A stretch of DNA of 16,367 bases from Gammaproteobacteria bacterium RIFCSPHIGHO2_12_FULL_37_34 (GCA_001801495.1 MGXW01000090.1:1632-17998), one strand, 5' to 3'. Shown: positions 1 to 7,151, counted from the stretch's first letter. The notes: a model not told the origin generated them from the sequence alone. Numbers and translations are program-made.

Positions 1-66
1 TTAACAGCTCGTTATTGCGTAAGGTGAGTTTCTTAAGACTATGTATACGAAGTATGTGCGTTGCGC

Positions 67-98
67 AAAAAAAAGGCGGTACTTTGAGAAGTACCGCC
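67..98 (-). terminator. Rho-independent terminator of the small RNA
   Basis: On the minus strand a perfect 10-bp GC-rich stem (arms 89-98 and 75-84, GGCGGTACTT and its complement) has a 4-nt loop and is followed directly by eight T residues (67-74). This is a textbook intrinsic terminator. There is no T run on the plus-strand side, so it acts only on leftward transcription. It is the main evidence for a short leftward transcript ending here. Confidence 0.92.
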
Positions 99-115
99 AC
101 ATGCTCAACTCAGGT

Positions 116-130
116 TGGCAATCCATGCCA
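116..130 (-). other. GGA-loop hairpin 2 in the small RNA
   Basis: TGGCA at 116-120 pairs with TGCCA at 126-130 around a 5-nt loop that reads TGGAT on the minus strand. It is the second copy of the same presented motif, with a different stem sequence. The loop is conserved while the stem differs, as expected if the loop is the functional part. Confidence 0.72.
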
Positions 131-190
131 CAAATACCGTCCCTGAACACACAAAACGAGGAGTGGTTGCACAAGTCCTTTTTTGCGAGA

Positions 191-209
191 GTAGTCAATC
201 CATGACTAC
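191..209 (-). other. GGA-loop hairpin 1 in the small RNA
   Basis: GTAGTCA at 191-197 pairs with TGACTAC at 203-209. On the minus strand the 5-nt loop reads TGGAT, with the GGA exposed. Exposed GGA in a short-stem loop is the known CsrA/RsmA recognition geometry. The loop and the two closing base pairs (CA...TG) are identical to those of the hairpin at 116-130. Confidence 0.75.
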
Positions 210-216
210 GAAATCC

Positions 217-222
217 ATTTTA
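217..222 (-). promoter_or_regulatory. Candidate -10 element for the small RNA
   Basis: On the minus strand TAAAAT (5 of 6 matches to TATAAT) would start transcription around 210, just before the first GGA hairpin. I see no good -35 hexamer at 16-18 bp spacing. That would suit an activator-dependent promoter. A second TAAAAT at 229-234 is an alternative. Confidence 0.4.
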
Positions 223-325
223 CTAAACATTTTATTTTGTGCTAGGGGGGAAATAAAGAATTTTTAAATAAATTTTAAAAATAAAAAGATGATTTGTTTT
301 TTATTTTTAAATAAAATTACTATTC

Positions 326-338
326 AATCAATGCATTA
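326..338 (+). promoter_or_regulatory. IHF binding site (perfect consensus match)
   Basis: AATCAATGCATTA matches the IHF consensus WATCAANNNNTTR at every defined position. It is flanked on the low-coordinate side by about 85 bp of nearly pure A+T (240-325), a common companion of IHF sites. It lies between the GacA-type palindrome and the small-RNA promoter, where IHF bending could bring the activator to the promoter. Involvement of IHF at rsmY/rsmZ promoters is reported for Legionella; occupancy here is inferred. Confidence 0.6.
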
Positions 339-367
339 TAAAAGATTTATGGGCTGAAATGGGATAA

Positions 368-389
368 TAGCTAGGAGTGAGCCTAGCTA
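368..389. repeat. 8-bp inverted repeat next to the GacA-type box
   Basis: TAGCTAGG at 368-375 and CCTAGCTA at 382-389 form a perfect 8-bp stem around a 6-nt loop. No T run follows on either side, so it is not an obvious terminator. It could be an operator half of the small-RNA control region or a leader structure. I do not recognise it. The rest of the gene-free stretch 211-513 is AT-rich DNA with no other signal that I see beyond the sites listed separately. Confidence 0.45.
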
Positions 390-404
390 AATTCCTCGGT
401 TTAA

Positions 405-422
405 TGTAAGCAATAGCTTACA
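405..422. promoter_or_regulatory. GacA/LetA/UvrY-type binding palindrome
   Basis: TGTAAGCAATAGCTTACA matches the GacA upstream activating sequence TGTAAG-N6-CTTACA described for Pseudomonas rsm promoters at every fixed position. Its centre lies about 200 bp upstream of the presumed start of the leftward small RNA, close to the -180 region where this box sits in front of known rsmY/rsmZ genes. It is also about 75 bp upstream of the presumed argS start, so an effect on argS cannot be excluded. The full palindrome is unlikely to be chance, but binding is inferred. Confidence 0.7.
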
Positions 423-455
423 ATGATCATAGCAAAAAAGGAAGTATCGTGCTTC

Positions 456-483
456 TTGCAAGTTATTCATAACGAGGGATAAT
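456..483 (+). promoter_or_regulatory. Candidate sigma-70 promoter of argS
   Basis: TTGCAA at 456-461 and GATAAT at 478-483 are separated by 16 bp and sit about 30 bp before the argS start. The -10 lies within a decamer, GGGATAATAG (476-485), that also occurs at 361-370; the upstream copy has no evident -35. The match is moderate, but this is the best candidate in the region. Confidence 0.45.
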
Positions 484-513
484 AGATTTTTTGCATCCGT
501 ATGTTGGAAAATC

Positions 514-2268
514 ATGAAACAACAGGTCGAAAATCTTTTACAGTCAGCAGTACAAAAACTGCAAACGATGGGTGAATTACCGGCTATTCCTGCTTTTATT
601 CAAGTCGAACCGACTAAAGATAAAACACATGGTGATTTTGCCTCTAATATAGCAATGATTTTAGCAAAACCAGCACAAAAAAAGCCGCGTGATATTGCTG
701 AACGAATCATCCAGATGCTTCAAACTTCACAATATGTGCAAAAAGTGGAAGTGGCAGGCCCAGGCTTTATTAATTTCTTTTTATCGCTGCAAGCACTAAA
801 TGATGTAGTTGTTCGAATTATGAAGGTAAAAGAAAAATATGGATTAACGAATATTGGTCGAAACAAACGTGTTCTCGTTGAGTTTGTGTCTTCTAATCCA
901 ACAGGACCTTTACATGTAGGACATGGACGGCATGCTGCATATGGAGCAGTAATTGCCAATCTTTTGCAAGCTGTTGGTTTTGAAGTCTACAGAGAATATT
1001 ACATTAACGATGCGGGTCGGCAGATGGATATTCTTACTACCAGTATTTGGTTACGTTATCTTAGCTTATGTGGTGAAACCATTACTTTTCCAACGAATGG
1101 GTATCGTGGAGATTATGTGATAGAGATTGCTCAAGGGTTATATCAGCAGTACCCATCACAATTTCATCTATCTCTGCACACTGTTTTTGATCACTTACCA
1201 CCGGATGAACCAGAAGGAGGTGATAAAGAAATTTATATTGATGCAATGATTCTGCGCGCTAAAACTTTATTAGGCGCGCATTATGAAATTATATTTGATG
1301 TTGGTTTGAAAAATATTTTAACTGACATGCGCGAAGATTTAGCTGAGTTTGGGGTAGAATTTGACCATTGGTTTTCTGAACGAGCATTTGTAAAAACACA
1401 TGCGGTAGATGATCTATTAGAAAAATTAGTTGCTAGTCATCATGTTTATGAGCGTGAAGGCGCAGTGTGGTTTCGTTCGACTGATTTTGGGGATGAAAAA
1501 GATAGAGTCTTGGTACGCTCAAACGGCCAACGTACTTATTTTACTAATGATGCAGCTTATCATTTCAATAAATTTGAGCGCGGATTTGATCTTGCAATTG
1601 ATATTTTCGGAGCCGATCATCATGGGTATATCCCTCGCATGAAAGCAGCTATAGAAGCAATTGGAATTGATTCTGAGCGATTGATCTATTTACTAGTTCA
1701 ATTTGTAACGCTTTACCGCGGGGGCAAGCAAATTCAAATGTCAACTCGAGGCGGAAGCTTTGTCACCCTGCGGGAATTGCGTCATGAAGTGGGTAACGAT
1801 GCTGCGCGCTTTTTTTATGTGATGCGTAAATCAGAACAACACATGGATTTTGATTTGGATCTTGCTAAAGCGCAATCGAATGAGAATCCTGTTTATTATG
1901 TCCAATATGCTTACGCACGTATCTGTAGTGTATTAAAGCAGCTTACTGAAAAAGGAAGAACATACAATGAAGCGAATGGATTGACTCATTTAGGCAAATT
2001 AACTCAACCACAAGAACGACAATTATTAAACACATTATCACGTTATTCTGACGTGATTGTCGAAGCTGCACTACAATATAGTCCTCATCAATTAACACAT
2101 TACATGCGTGAGCTCGCAACTGATTTTCATGCTTATTATAATGCGCATCCATTCATTGTAGAAGATATTGATTTATGTGATGCGCGTTTAGCGCTTATTT
2201 CCGCAACGAAACAAACATTATTTAATGGATTTACTTTATTAGGTATCACAGCGCCTAAAAATATGTGA
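514..2268 (+). CDS. argS: Arginyl-tRNA synthetase
   Basis: This cytosolic class I aminoacyl-tRNA synthetase charges tRNA-Arg with arginine using ATP. The 584-aa length is normal for bacterial ArgRS. An N-terminal tRNA-recognition domain (about residues 1-90) precedes the catalytic domain, whose HIGH signature is HVGH at 134-137 within SSNPTGPLHVGHGRHA. The KMSKS-equivalent is MSTRGG at 409-414, the relaxed form usual in this enzyme. The C-terminal 115 or so residues form the DALR anticodon-binding domain. The ATG at 514 is preceded by a weak GGA-type ribosome site (506-508). A sensor cyclase gene follows after 39 bp and yicC after that, so the three may share a transcript. Identification is secure. 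Confidence 0.97.
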   Translation: MKQQVENLLQSAVQKLQTMGELPAIPAFIQVEPTKDKTHGDFASNIAMILAKPAQKKPRDIAERIIQMLQTSQYVQKVEVAGPGFINFFLSLQALNDVVVRIMKVKEKYGLTNIGRNKRVLVEFVSSNPTGPLHVGHGRHAAYGAVIANLLQAVGFEVYREYYINDAGRQMDILTTSIWLRYLSLCGETITFPTNGYRGDYVIEIAQGLYQQYPSQFHLSLHTVFDHLPPDEPEGGDKEIYIDAMILRAKTLLGAHYEIIFDVGLKNILTDMREDLAEFGVEFDHWFSERAFVKTHAVDDLLEKLVASHHVYEREGAVWFRSTDFGDEKDRVLVRSNGQRTYFTNDAAYHFNKFERGFDLAIDIFGADHHGYIPRMKAAIEAIGIDSERLIYLLVQFVTLYRGGKQIQMSTRGGSFVTLRELRHEVGNDAARFFYVMRKSEQHMDFDLDLAKAQSNENPVYYVQYAYARICSVLKQLTEKGRTYNEANGLTHLGKLTQPQERQLLNTLSRYSDVIVEAALQYSPHQLTHYMRELATDFHAYYNAHPFIVEDIDLCDARLALISATKQTLFNGFTLLGITAPKNM

Positions 2269-2307
2269 TGATGATTTAAAACACATGCACCTTTATAAGG
2301 ATTAACA

Positions 2308-4410
2308 ATGTTTGGTTATGTTAAAGATAAAGCACGCGGTTATGTTGTAACACTGCGATTCAGTTTGCTTTCTATTTTTATTACTTTATTTGCCATCATG
2401 ATTCTAACATTATTTAGCGTTTTTTACTTTCATATATCTAATATCTTACTGCAAGCTGGGTTGTTGCTGATGGAAAGAGATTCACATACTATTGTGCATG
2501 AATTGGATTTACAATTACAACCAATCACATCTGCTAGTGAATTATCGGCCAACAATATTCGTGAAAATATTATTGATCCCAGAAATGAAAAAGAATTGAT
2601 GGGGTATTTAACGCATGTACTCAATAAGCTTCCTTTAACGCACGCGGTTTATTGGGGTGGCGTGACTGGCGATTTTTATTATGCTCGACATGAACCAAAT
2701 GGTGGGATGATGACAGCTATTGTGAATCGGCATACCACGCCTCCTTCTAATACTTATTTTTATTGGGATAAGCATCATCAAAAAATTAAACAAATGGCTG
2801 TTCCATTGGATTATGATCCGCGCGTTCGGCCTTGGTTTCAATTGGCTCTTGTTAAAAAGAAAACGATATGGACGGATGTTTATCCTTACTCGGAAAATCC
2901 TCCTAAACTAGGGATCACTGTTGCTACACCCGTTTTTCAAAATAAAAAACCAATTGGGGTGTTTGGTATAGATGTTCGTTTAGATGAATTAGGTCGTTAC
3001 TTAAGCAGTCAAATAACAGGTAAGTATTCTGAAATATTTATTTTTGATAAAACTGGCCGTGTCATTGCCCCTCCTTCTTTTGTAAAATCTGTGTTATTAC
3101 CCATTTCTAATTATGAACTTAAAAATGTGCGTAATCTTTCTAAGCCCTGGGTGGAACAAGCGTTTGATGAATATTTAGATCACTCCAAAAATCTTTTTGC
3201 CTTTAAATATAAGAATGAAGATTATTTAGCAGCATTTACACCCGTTCCTATTTTAGCAGATAGTGGTTGCCTGTTAGCTATAGTTAATAAAGCTTCTGAT
3301 TTTACTCGAGCAATACATCAAACGGAACTAGCTTATCTATCGTTTGTTGCTGGTATGTTTGTTATTGGTGTTATATTAATATTGTATTTAGTCACACGCA
3401 TTGTGATGCCAATTAAACAATTAGTCAAAGAAACTGAAAAAGTAAAAATGTTTAATTTAGAGAGCACCGAACATGTGACTTCGCATATTAAAGAAGTAAT
3501 AGAAATTTCTGATGCTATTTATTCGATGAAAATGGGGTTGCGTTCGTTTCAAAAATATGTACCAGCTAGTTTGGTCAGACAATTAATTAAAGCAGGAGAA
3601 GATGTTAGAATTGGTGGAAAGAAAGAAGAATTAGCAATCTTTTTTTCTGATATTAGAAATTTTACTGCTATCACAGAAAAAACGGATTCCAACCAATTGA
3701 TGAAACAGATTTGTGATTATCTTGATACTTTTTCGCATATTATTATCGAAGACAATGGAACAATCGATAAATTTATTGGTGATTCCATCATGGCATTTTG
3801 GGGGGCGCCCACTGCTGTTAAGCATCCCTGTGAACATGCTGCTCACGCTGCTTTACATTGCATGCAACAACTGCAAACGCTTAATGAAAAATGGTCCAAA
3901 ACAGGCAAACCAAATTTTTATACGCGCATAGGATTGCATTACGGTGTGGCGATTGTAGGGAATTTAGGTTCTTCTGAGCGATTAAACTATACAGCATTGG
4001 GTGATGCAGTTAATATTGCTAGTCGATTGGTGAATGCGAATAAACTGTACGGCACGTCCATTTTAGTGAGCGAATCTGTTTACGAAAAAATTAAAGGGAC
4101 ATTCATTTTACGTATAGTGGATAAAGTAACCCTCAAAGGAAAAGAAGAAAGTGTTATTATTTATGAATTGCTTGCTCAAACTAAAGATCTACTCACCTTT
4201 GATGTTGAGACCTATCAACAACAATTTGTGGAAGCTTTTTCAGCTTATCAACAGCAACATTGGGCAGCTGCAACTAAGTTTTTTGGAAATTGTTTGCAAC
4301 TTTATCCGGCAGATACAATCGCTCCAGTTTTTATTGAACGGTGCAAAAATTTTGCCATCCATCATCCGTCAAAAGAATGGGATGGCGCATGGCGTTTAAT
4401 TGAAAAGTGA
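2308..4410 (+). CDS. Membrane-bound class IIIb adenylate cyclase with dCache-like sensor domain
   Basis: This is an inner-membrane sensor enzyme predicted to make cAMP from ATP. A first membrane helix (about 15-42) is followed by a roughly 300-residue periplasmic region of dCache/PDC type, with a YDPRVRPW motif and GVFGIDVRLDELGRYL typical of that fold. A second helix (about 345-367) leads into a HAMP-like linker. The cyclase domain (about 430-620) keeps the metal aspartates D448 (FSDIRNFT) and D492 (DKFIGDS), adenine-selecting K488, and the catalytic N569 and R573 in YTALGDAVNIASRL. The second base-selecting position is T562 rather than Asp, which marks class IIIb. A C-terminal tail of about 75 residues looks TPR-like. 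AAGGA at 2297-2301 supports the start. The ligand is unknown; no effector gene is adjacent. Confidence 0.9.
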   Translation: MFGYVKDKARGYVVTLRFSLLSIFITLFAIMILTLFSVFYFHISNILLQAGLLLMERDSHTIVHELDLQLQPITSASELSANNIRENIIDPRNEKELMGYLTHVLNKLPLTHAVYWGGVTGDFYYARHEPNGGMMTAIVNRHTTPPSNTYFYWDKHHQKIKQMAVPLDYDPRVRPWFQLALVKKKTIWTDVYPYSENPPKLGITVATPVFQNKKPIGVFGIDVRLDELGRYLSSQITGKYSEIFIFDKTGRVIAPPSFVKSVLLPISNYELKNVRNLSKPWVEQAFDEYLDHSKNLFAFKYKNEDYLAAFTPVPILADSGCLLAIVNKASDFTRAIHQTELAYLSFVAGMFVIGVILILYLVTRIVMPIKQLVKETEKVKMFNLESTEHVTSHIKEVIEISDAIYSMKMGLRSFQKYVPASLVRQLIKAGEDVRIGGKKEELAIFFSDIRNFTAITEKTDSNQLMKQICDYLDTFSHIIIEDNGTIDKFIGDSIMAFWGAPTAVKHPCEHAAHAALHCMQQLQTLNEKWSKTGKPNFYTRIGLHYGVAIVGNLGSSERLNYTALGDAVNIASRLVNANKLYGTSILVSESVYEKIKGTFILRIVDKVTLKGKEESVIIYELLAQTKDLLTFDVETYQQQFVEAFSAYQQQHWAAATKFFGNCLQLYPADTIAPVFIERCKNFAIHHPSKEWDGAWRLIEK

Positions 4411-4419
4411 GTATACAAC

Positions 4420-5286
4420 ATGATTCATAGTATGACGGCATTTGCGCGTGGTGAGGTACGCGGAGATTGGGGTAATCTAGTGTGTGAGATACGCTCCATT
4501 AATCATCGTTATCTCGATATGGTTTTTTATTTGCCGGATATGCTGCGAACGCTTGAAATGTCTATGCGTGAATCTATTCGAAAAGTAATTAGTCGCGGCA
4601 AAATAGAATGCTCGATACGTTATCAACCCAATGCCAAGGCAGCGCAAGCTTTATTTACTATGAACGGAGCGCTTGTTCAAGCGCTTTGTCAAGCGAGTGA
4701 AAAAATCGCTTCATTTTTAGGAAACGCTTCTGCTAGCTCAACAGATATTTTACGTTTTCCTGGTGTACTTGAAACCAAAGAAGCAGATTTAGTCATTTTA
4801 CAGAAACAAGTTTTTCATTTATTAGAAAAAACGCTTCACGATTTAGCCGCATCACGTAAGCGTGAAGGCGATGAACTAACACAGCTTTTTTTTCAACGTC
4901 TAGATTCTATTCAACAGGAATTAGTAAAAATTCGTCAACGATTACCACTCGTTCTTAAAGAGCAGAAAGAGCGTTTAGTTAAACGTTTTACAGAAGCTAA
5001 AGTTGAATTAGATCCAGCTCGTCTTGAGCAAGAAATGGTAATCTTTGCGCAAAAAATTGATGTGGCTGAAGAAGTGGATCGTACAGAAACGCATATTACA
5101 GAAACCAGACGTGTTTTAAATCAAGGTGGAGCAGTGGGACGCCGCTTAGATTTTTTGTTACAAGAATTAAATCGTGAGTCAAATACCTTGGGTTCAAAAT
5201 CACTAGACAGTATATTAATGCACGCTGCTGTTGAAATGAAAGTATTAATCGAGCAAATGAGAGAGCAAGTGCAAAATGTGGAATAA
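4420..5286 (+). CDS. yicC: YicC/YloC family endoribonuclease
   Basis: The protein has the usual 288-aa length and both family domains. The N-terminal YicC-like domain opens with IHSMTAFARGE and continues with EIRSINHRYLDMVFYLP. The C-terminal DUF1732 region carries the hallmark RRLDFLLQELNRESNTLGSKS and ends in a helical VEMKVLIEQMREQVQN tail. The middle is strongly helical and charged. The E. coli homologue is reported as an endoribonuclease affecting small-RNA turnover; the role here is by family. It begins 9 bp after the cyclase stop, with only a weak ribosome site (AAGTGAG), consistent with translation from a shared mRNA. The 36-bp-arm palindrome begins 22 bp after its stop codon, so yicC transcripts would carry that structure as a 3' UTR. 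Confidence 0.94.
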   Translation: MIHSMTAFARGEVRGDWGNLVCEIRSINHRYLDMVFYLPDMLRTLEMSMRESIRKVISRGKIECSIRYQPNAKAAQALFTMNGALVQALCQASEKIASFLGNASASSTDILRFPGVLETKEADLVILQKQVFHLLEKTLHDLAASRKREGDELTQLFFQRLDSIQQELVKIRQRLPLVLKEQKERLVKRFTEAKVELDPARLEQEMVIFAQKIDVAEEVDRTETHITETRRVLNQGGAVGRRLDFLLQELNRESNTLGSKSLDSILMHAAVEMKVLIEQMREQVQNVE

Positions 5287-5308
5287 TGTATGAGTAAGTG
5301 ATTGTTTC

Positions 5309-5444
5309 AGAGAATGTTCATTAAACTGTGTCATTGCTTATGTAGACGAGGGACGTCGCGGCCATGGATGGTTTAAAGCGTCGAGTACAGGGATGTACGT
5401 TCCCGAGTTACATAAGCAATGACACAGTTTAATGAACATTCTCT
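5309..5444 (+). repeat. 136-bp palindromic element with three GGA hairpins
   Basis: Bases 5309-5344 and 5409-5444 are perfect 36-bp inverted repeats (starting AGAGAATGTTCATTAAACTG). The 64-nt centre, read on the plus strand, folds into three small hairpins with GGA in each loop: GACG-AGGGA-CGTC (5345-5357), CCA-UGGA-UGG extended by wobble pairs (5360-5373), and GUACA-GGGA-UGUAC (5385-5398). The element lies between convergent yicC and tadG-like genes and its right end touches the tadG stop codon. There is no terminal T run, so it is not a standard terminator. Perfect long arms suggest a recent insertion (MITE-like) or selection on RNA structure. I see no clear target-site duplication. Confidence 0.8.
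5385..5398 (+). promoter_or_regulatory. CsrA SELEX-consensus hairpin
   Basis: GUACAGGGAUGU matches the CsrA SELEX consensus RUACARGGAUGU at all twelve positions. It forms the stem-loop GUACA-GGGA-UGUAC with GGA exposed in a four-base loop. It would be exposed only on rightward RNA, such as read-through from yicC. Binding is inferred from the motif. Confidence 0.6.
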
Positions 5445-7120
5445 TATTTCACCAATTGTGCTGAATCCCCTTCATTTAACCAATCAGCCAGTATATCGCT
5501 AAATAAATAAGGTTCATTTAATATGGCATTGCCGCCGGTGTCTCTATTGGTTGCAGGGTAAGGGACAATTAAACTTTGCCCGCCTGTTGGTTCAGCAATA
5601 TGTGTTTGTAATAGTTCAGGTTGTCCAAGATATTGATAACCAACGGTGTGAATTTTAATATTATGTTGAATGGCTCGGTCAACCTCTGGTTGGACAGTTT
5701 CAATAAAATTAGTAAAAAAGCCGAAAGGATTAAAACTCGTGATGATGGCATTAAAGTCTGCTGACGAAAATAATACAATTATTTTTTTCGCATCTTCTCT
5801 TGAGCGATCACTTGTTAATTCATCAATAGCCATGCTTAATCCAGGATAAATGATAGAGCCCATGGAATAATGCCCAGGTTGACGGCCGGGTTGTACAGCA
5901 GTGAAATAAAATAAATCGGGGTTGCCTGGTACAGGATTTGTTGTTTTTATGCCATGTAAAATAACATCCACATCACTTCCGTTTTCTGTAGCAAGTTGGC
6001 GTTCAAGCACCGCACTATCTGGTGCTACACCATTAAATAATACAAGACCGATGTGATCACTACTGTCTGTTAAGTGATTGGTTATCACATCACGAACCGC
6101 AACTCGTGTACTTTCCCAGGGCTGTATAGTTTCACTTAGCCAAAGGCGTGGTGATTCGCTATAGCCTGGGTACATGTCCATCAAATAACTATCCCACGTG
6201 CCAGTGAAATAAGTTCCCCTATAGCCTGCGGAACTGACGCCAAAATCCACTTTGACATAAGCAATATAATTATTCCAAGATCCTGCTGGATAAGGATACG
6301 GTGCTACCCAGTTTTCACCACCTTTTTTATAAGGCAAATAAACAGGACCATCTGTCCATTTCATAAGTGATTTAATGGTGTTTAATGTATACATAATGGG
6401 ATAAGCAACAAATTTAGTCGCATTCGTTGCTATTCTTCCCAATAAAGGGTGAAAACTTAAATCCCCTGCTCCTGCAACAAAATCAGCAGGTGGATGGTTA
6501 GGAAAGCAACAGGGGTAATTCACATATCCTACAGCTGTTTTATATTTTGTTACGCCAGATGGGACATCTCTTTGATGACGATAACTGGTGAAAGCATTCA
6601 TATCTCTCCCCGCATCTACCACAAAAATGATATCTCTTTCACTACTTGAATTAATGGCGGTAGATGAGGCAGCGTTTCCAGCTATGGCGATAGCTTCTTC
6701 TTCTCTAAGAAGATCACGTAGTAAAGGGATGAAATAGCTAGGGGGAGTAGCTTCAGCTGTTACCTTGACTGCATTTGGTGTGCTTTCAGCTTCCCCACCT
6801 GCGCTTGGTGTAAAGGTATCCTCTTCCCATCGGCCAACTTCAATGACGATGTTGTTTGCTCGTTCACTTAAAATAAGATTATGATCAAACGTTGCATTCG
6901 CAGCATTTTGGGCTGCATCTGATCCATTTACTAAGGCGGTTGCACCAGCCAAAGCTGCCGCATCAGTTGCTGTTTGTAGTTGATTATAAGTAACGCGTGC
7001 AAAAGAAATATCTACTACTATTCCCCCCATGGCTATCATGACAATAATAAGCATGGGGAAAAATGCAATAAAAGCACCTTTTCTTTTATTCTTCAAATTA
7101 GTCAACATAAATACAACCAT
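5444..7120 (-). CDS. tadG: TadG-like pilus assembly protein with vWA domain
   Basis: This 558-aa protein opens with a short basic segment and a membrane helix (KNKRKGAFIAFFPMLIIVMIAMGGIVVD, about 11-37), followed by QLQTATDAAALAGATALV, the signature of the Tad/TadG N-terminal domain. From about residue 162 it has a von Willebrand A-like domain beginning RDIIFVVDAGRDMNAF. The metal site is degenerate: DAGRD (169-173) stands where DxSxS is expected. TadG-type proteins are minor, envelope-associated components of the Tad/Flp pilus system. Neither the ATG at 7120 nor the in-frame ATG at 7108 has a good ribosome site, so the start is uncertain. The stop codon overlaps the last base of the 136-bp palindrome, so the C-terminus may have been reset by that element. 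The tadE-like gene lies 102 bp upstream on the same strand. Confidence 0.82.
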   Translation of the reverse strand: MVVFMLTNLKNKRKGAFIAFFPMLIIVMIAMGGIVVDISFARVTYNQLQTATDAAALAGATALVNGSDAAQNAANATFDHNLILSERANNIVIEVGRWEEDTFTPSAGGEAESTPNAVKVTAEATPPSYFIPLLRDLLREEEAIAIAGNAASSTAINSSSERDIIFVVDAGRDMNAFTSYRHQRDVPSGVTKYKTAVGYVNYPCCFPNHPPADFVAGAGDLSFHPLLGRIATNATKFVAYPIMYTLNTIKSLMKWTDGPVYLPYKKGGENWVAPYPYPAGSWNNYIAYVKVDFGVSSAGYRGTYFTGTWDSYLMDMYPGYSESPRLWLSETIQPWESTRVAVRDVITNHLTDSSDHIGLVLFNGVAPDSAVLERQLATENGSDVDVILHGIKTTNPVPGNPDLFYFTAVQPGRQPGHYSMGSIIYPGLSMAIDELTSDRSREDAKKIIVLFSSADFNAIITSFNPFGFFTNFIETVQPEVDRAIQHNIKIHTVGYQYLGQPELLQTHIAEPTGGQSLIVPYPATNRDTGGNAILNEPYLFSDILADWLNEGDSAQLVK

Positions 7121-7145
7121 ATTGATTTTGGTTATTTATAGTCTA

Positions 7146-7151
7146 ATTATA
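7146..7151 (-). promoter_or_regulatory. Candidate -10 element upstream of the tadG-like gene
   Basis: On the minus strand a perfect TATAAT lies about 26 bp before the tadG start, in the 102-bp gap after tadE. No convincing -35 is present at standard spacing. It could give tadG its own transcript in addition to read-through from tadE. The region is AT-rich, so a chance match is possible. Confidence 0.3.

Larger units (their letters stand above)
67..210 (-). ncRNA. RsmY/RsmZ-like CsrA-sequestering small RNA (candidate)
   Basis: Read on the minus strand, this stretch has the architecture of GacA/LetA-dependent small RNAs that sequester CsrA/RsmA. A 7-bp hairpin near the 5' end (191-209) presents loop UGGAU. 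A 5-bp hairpin (116-130) presents the same UGGAU loop. Two more GGA motifs lie between them (AAGGACUU at 173-180 and AGGGACGG around 138-143). A strong intrinsic terminator closes the transcript at 67-98. The expected length of about 145 nt fits the family. The 5' end is placed from a TAAAAT -10-like hexamer at 217-222 and is uncertain by several bases; one further AUGGAU lies just upstream, at 213-218. The upstream palindrome and IHF site support the call. A 65-codon reading frame crosses the region but runs through the terminator, so I do not treat it as a gene. No sequence search was possible; the family call rests on architecture only. Confidence 0.72.

Noticed and set aside
1..198. 65-aa minus-strand reading frame at the left edge
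   Set aside because: It runs straight through a strong intrinsic terminator on the same strand, has no ribosome site, and its composition does not look like a protein. The small-RNA reading explains the region better.
4151..4399. 82-aa plus-strand frame within the end of the cyclase gene
   Set aside because: It is an out-of-frame overlap with the cyclase C-terminal tail, which is itself protein-like; no ribosome site.
5309..5444. The palindrome as a simple bidirectional terminator for yicC and tadG
   Set aside because: The stem is far longer than a terminator, the loop is 64 nt, and no T run follows on either strand. It may still affect transcript ends, but that does not explain the GGA hairpins.
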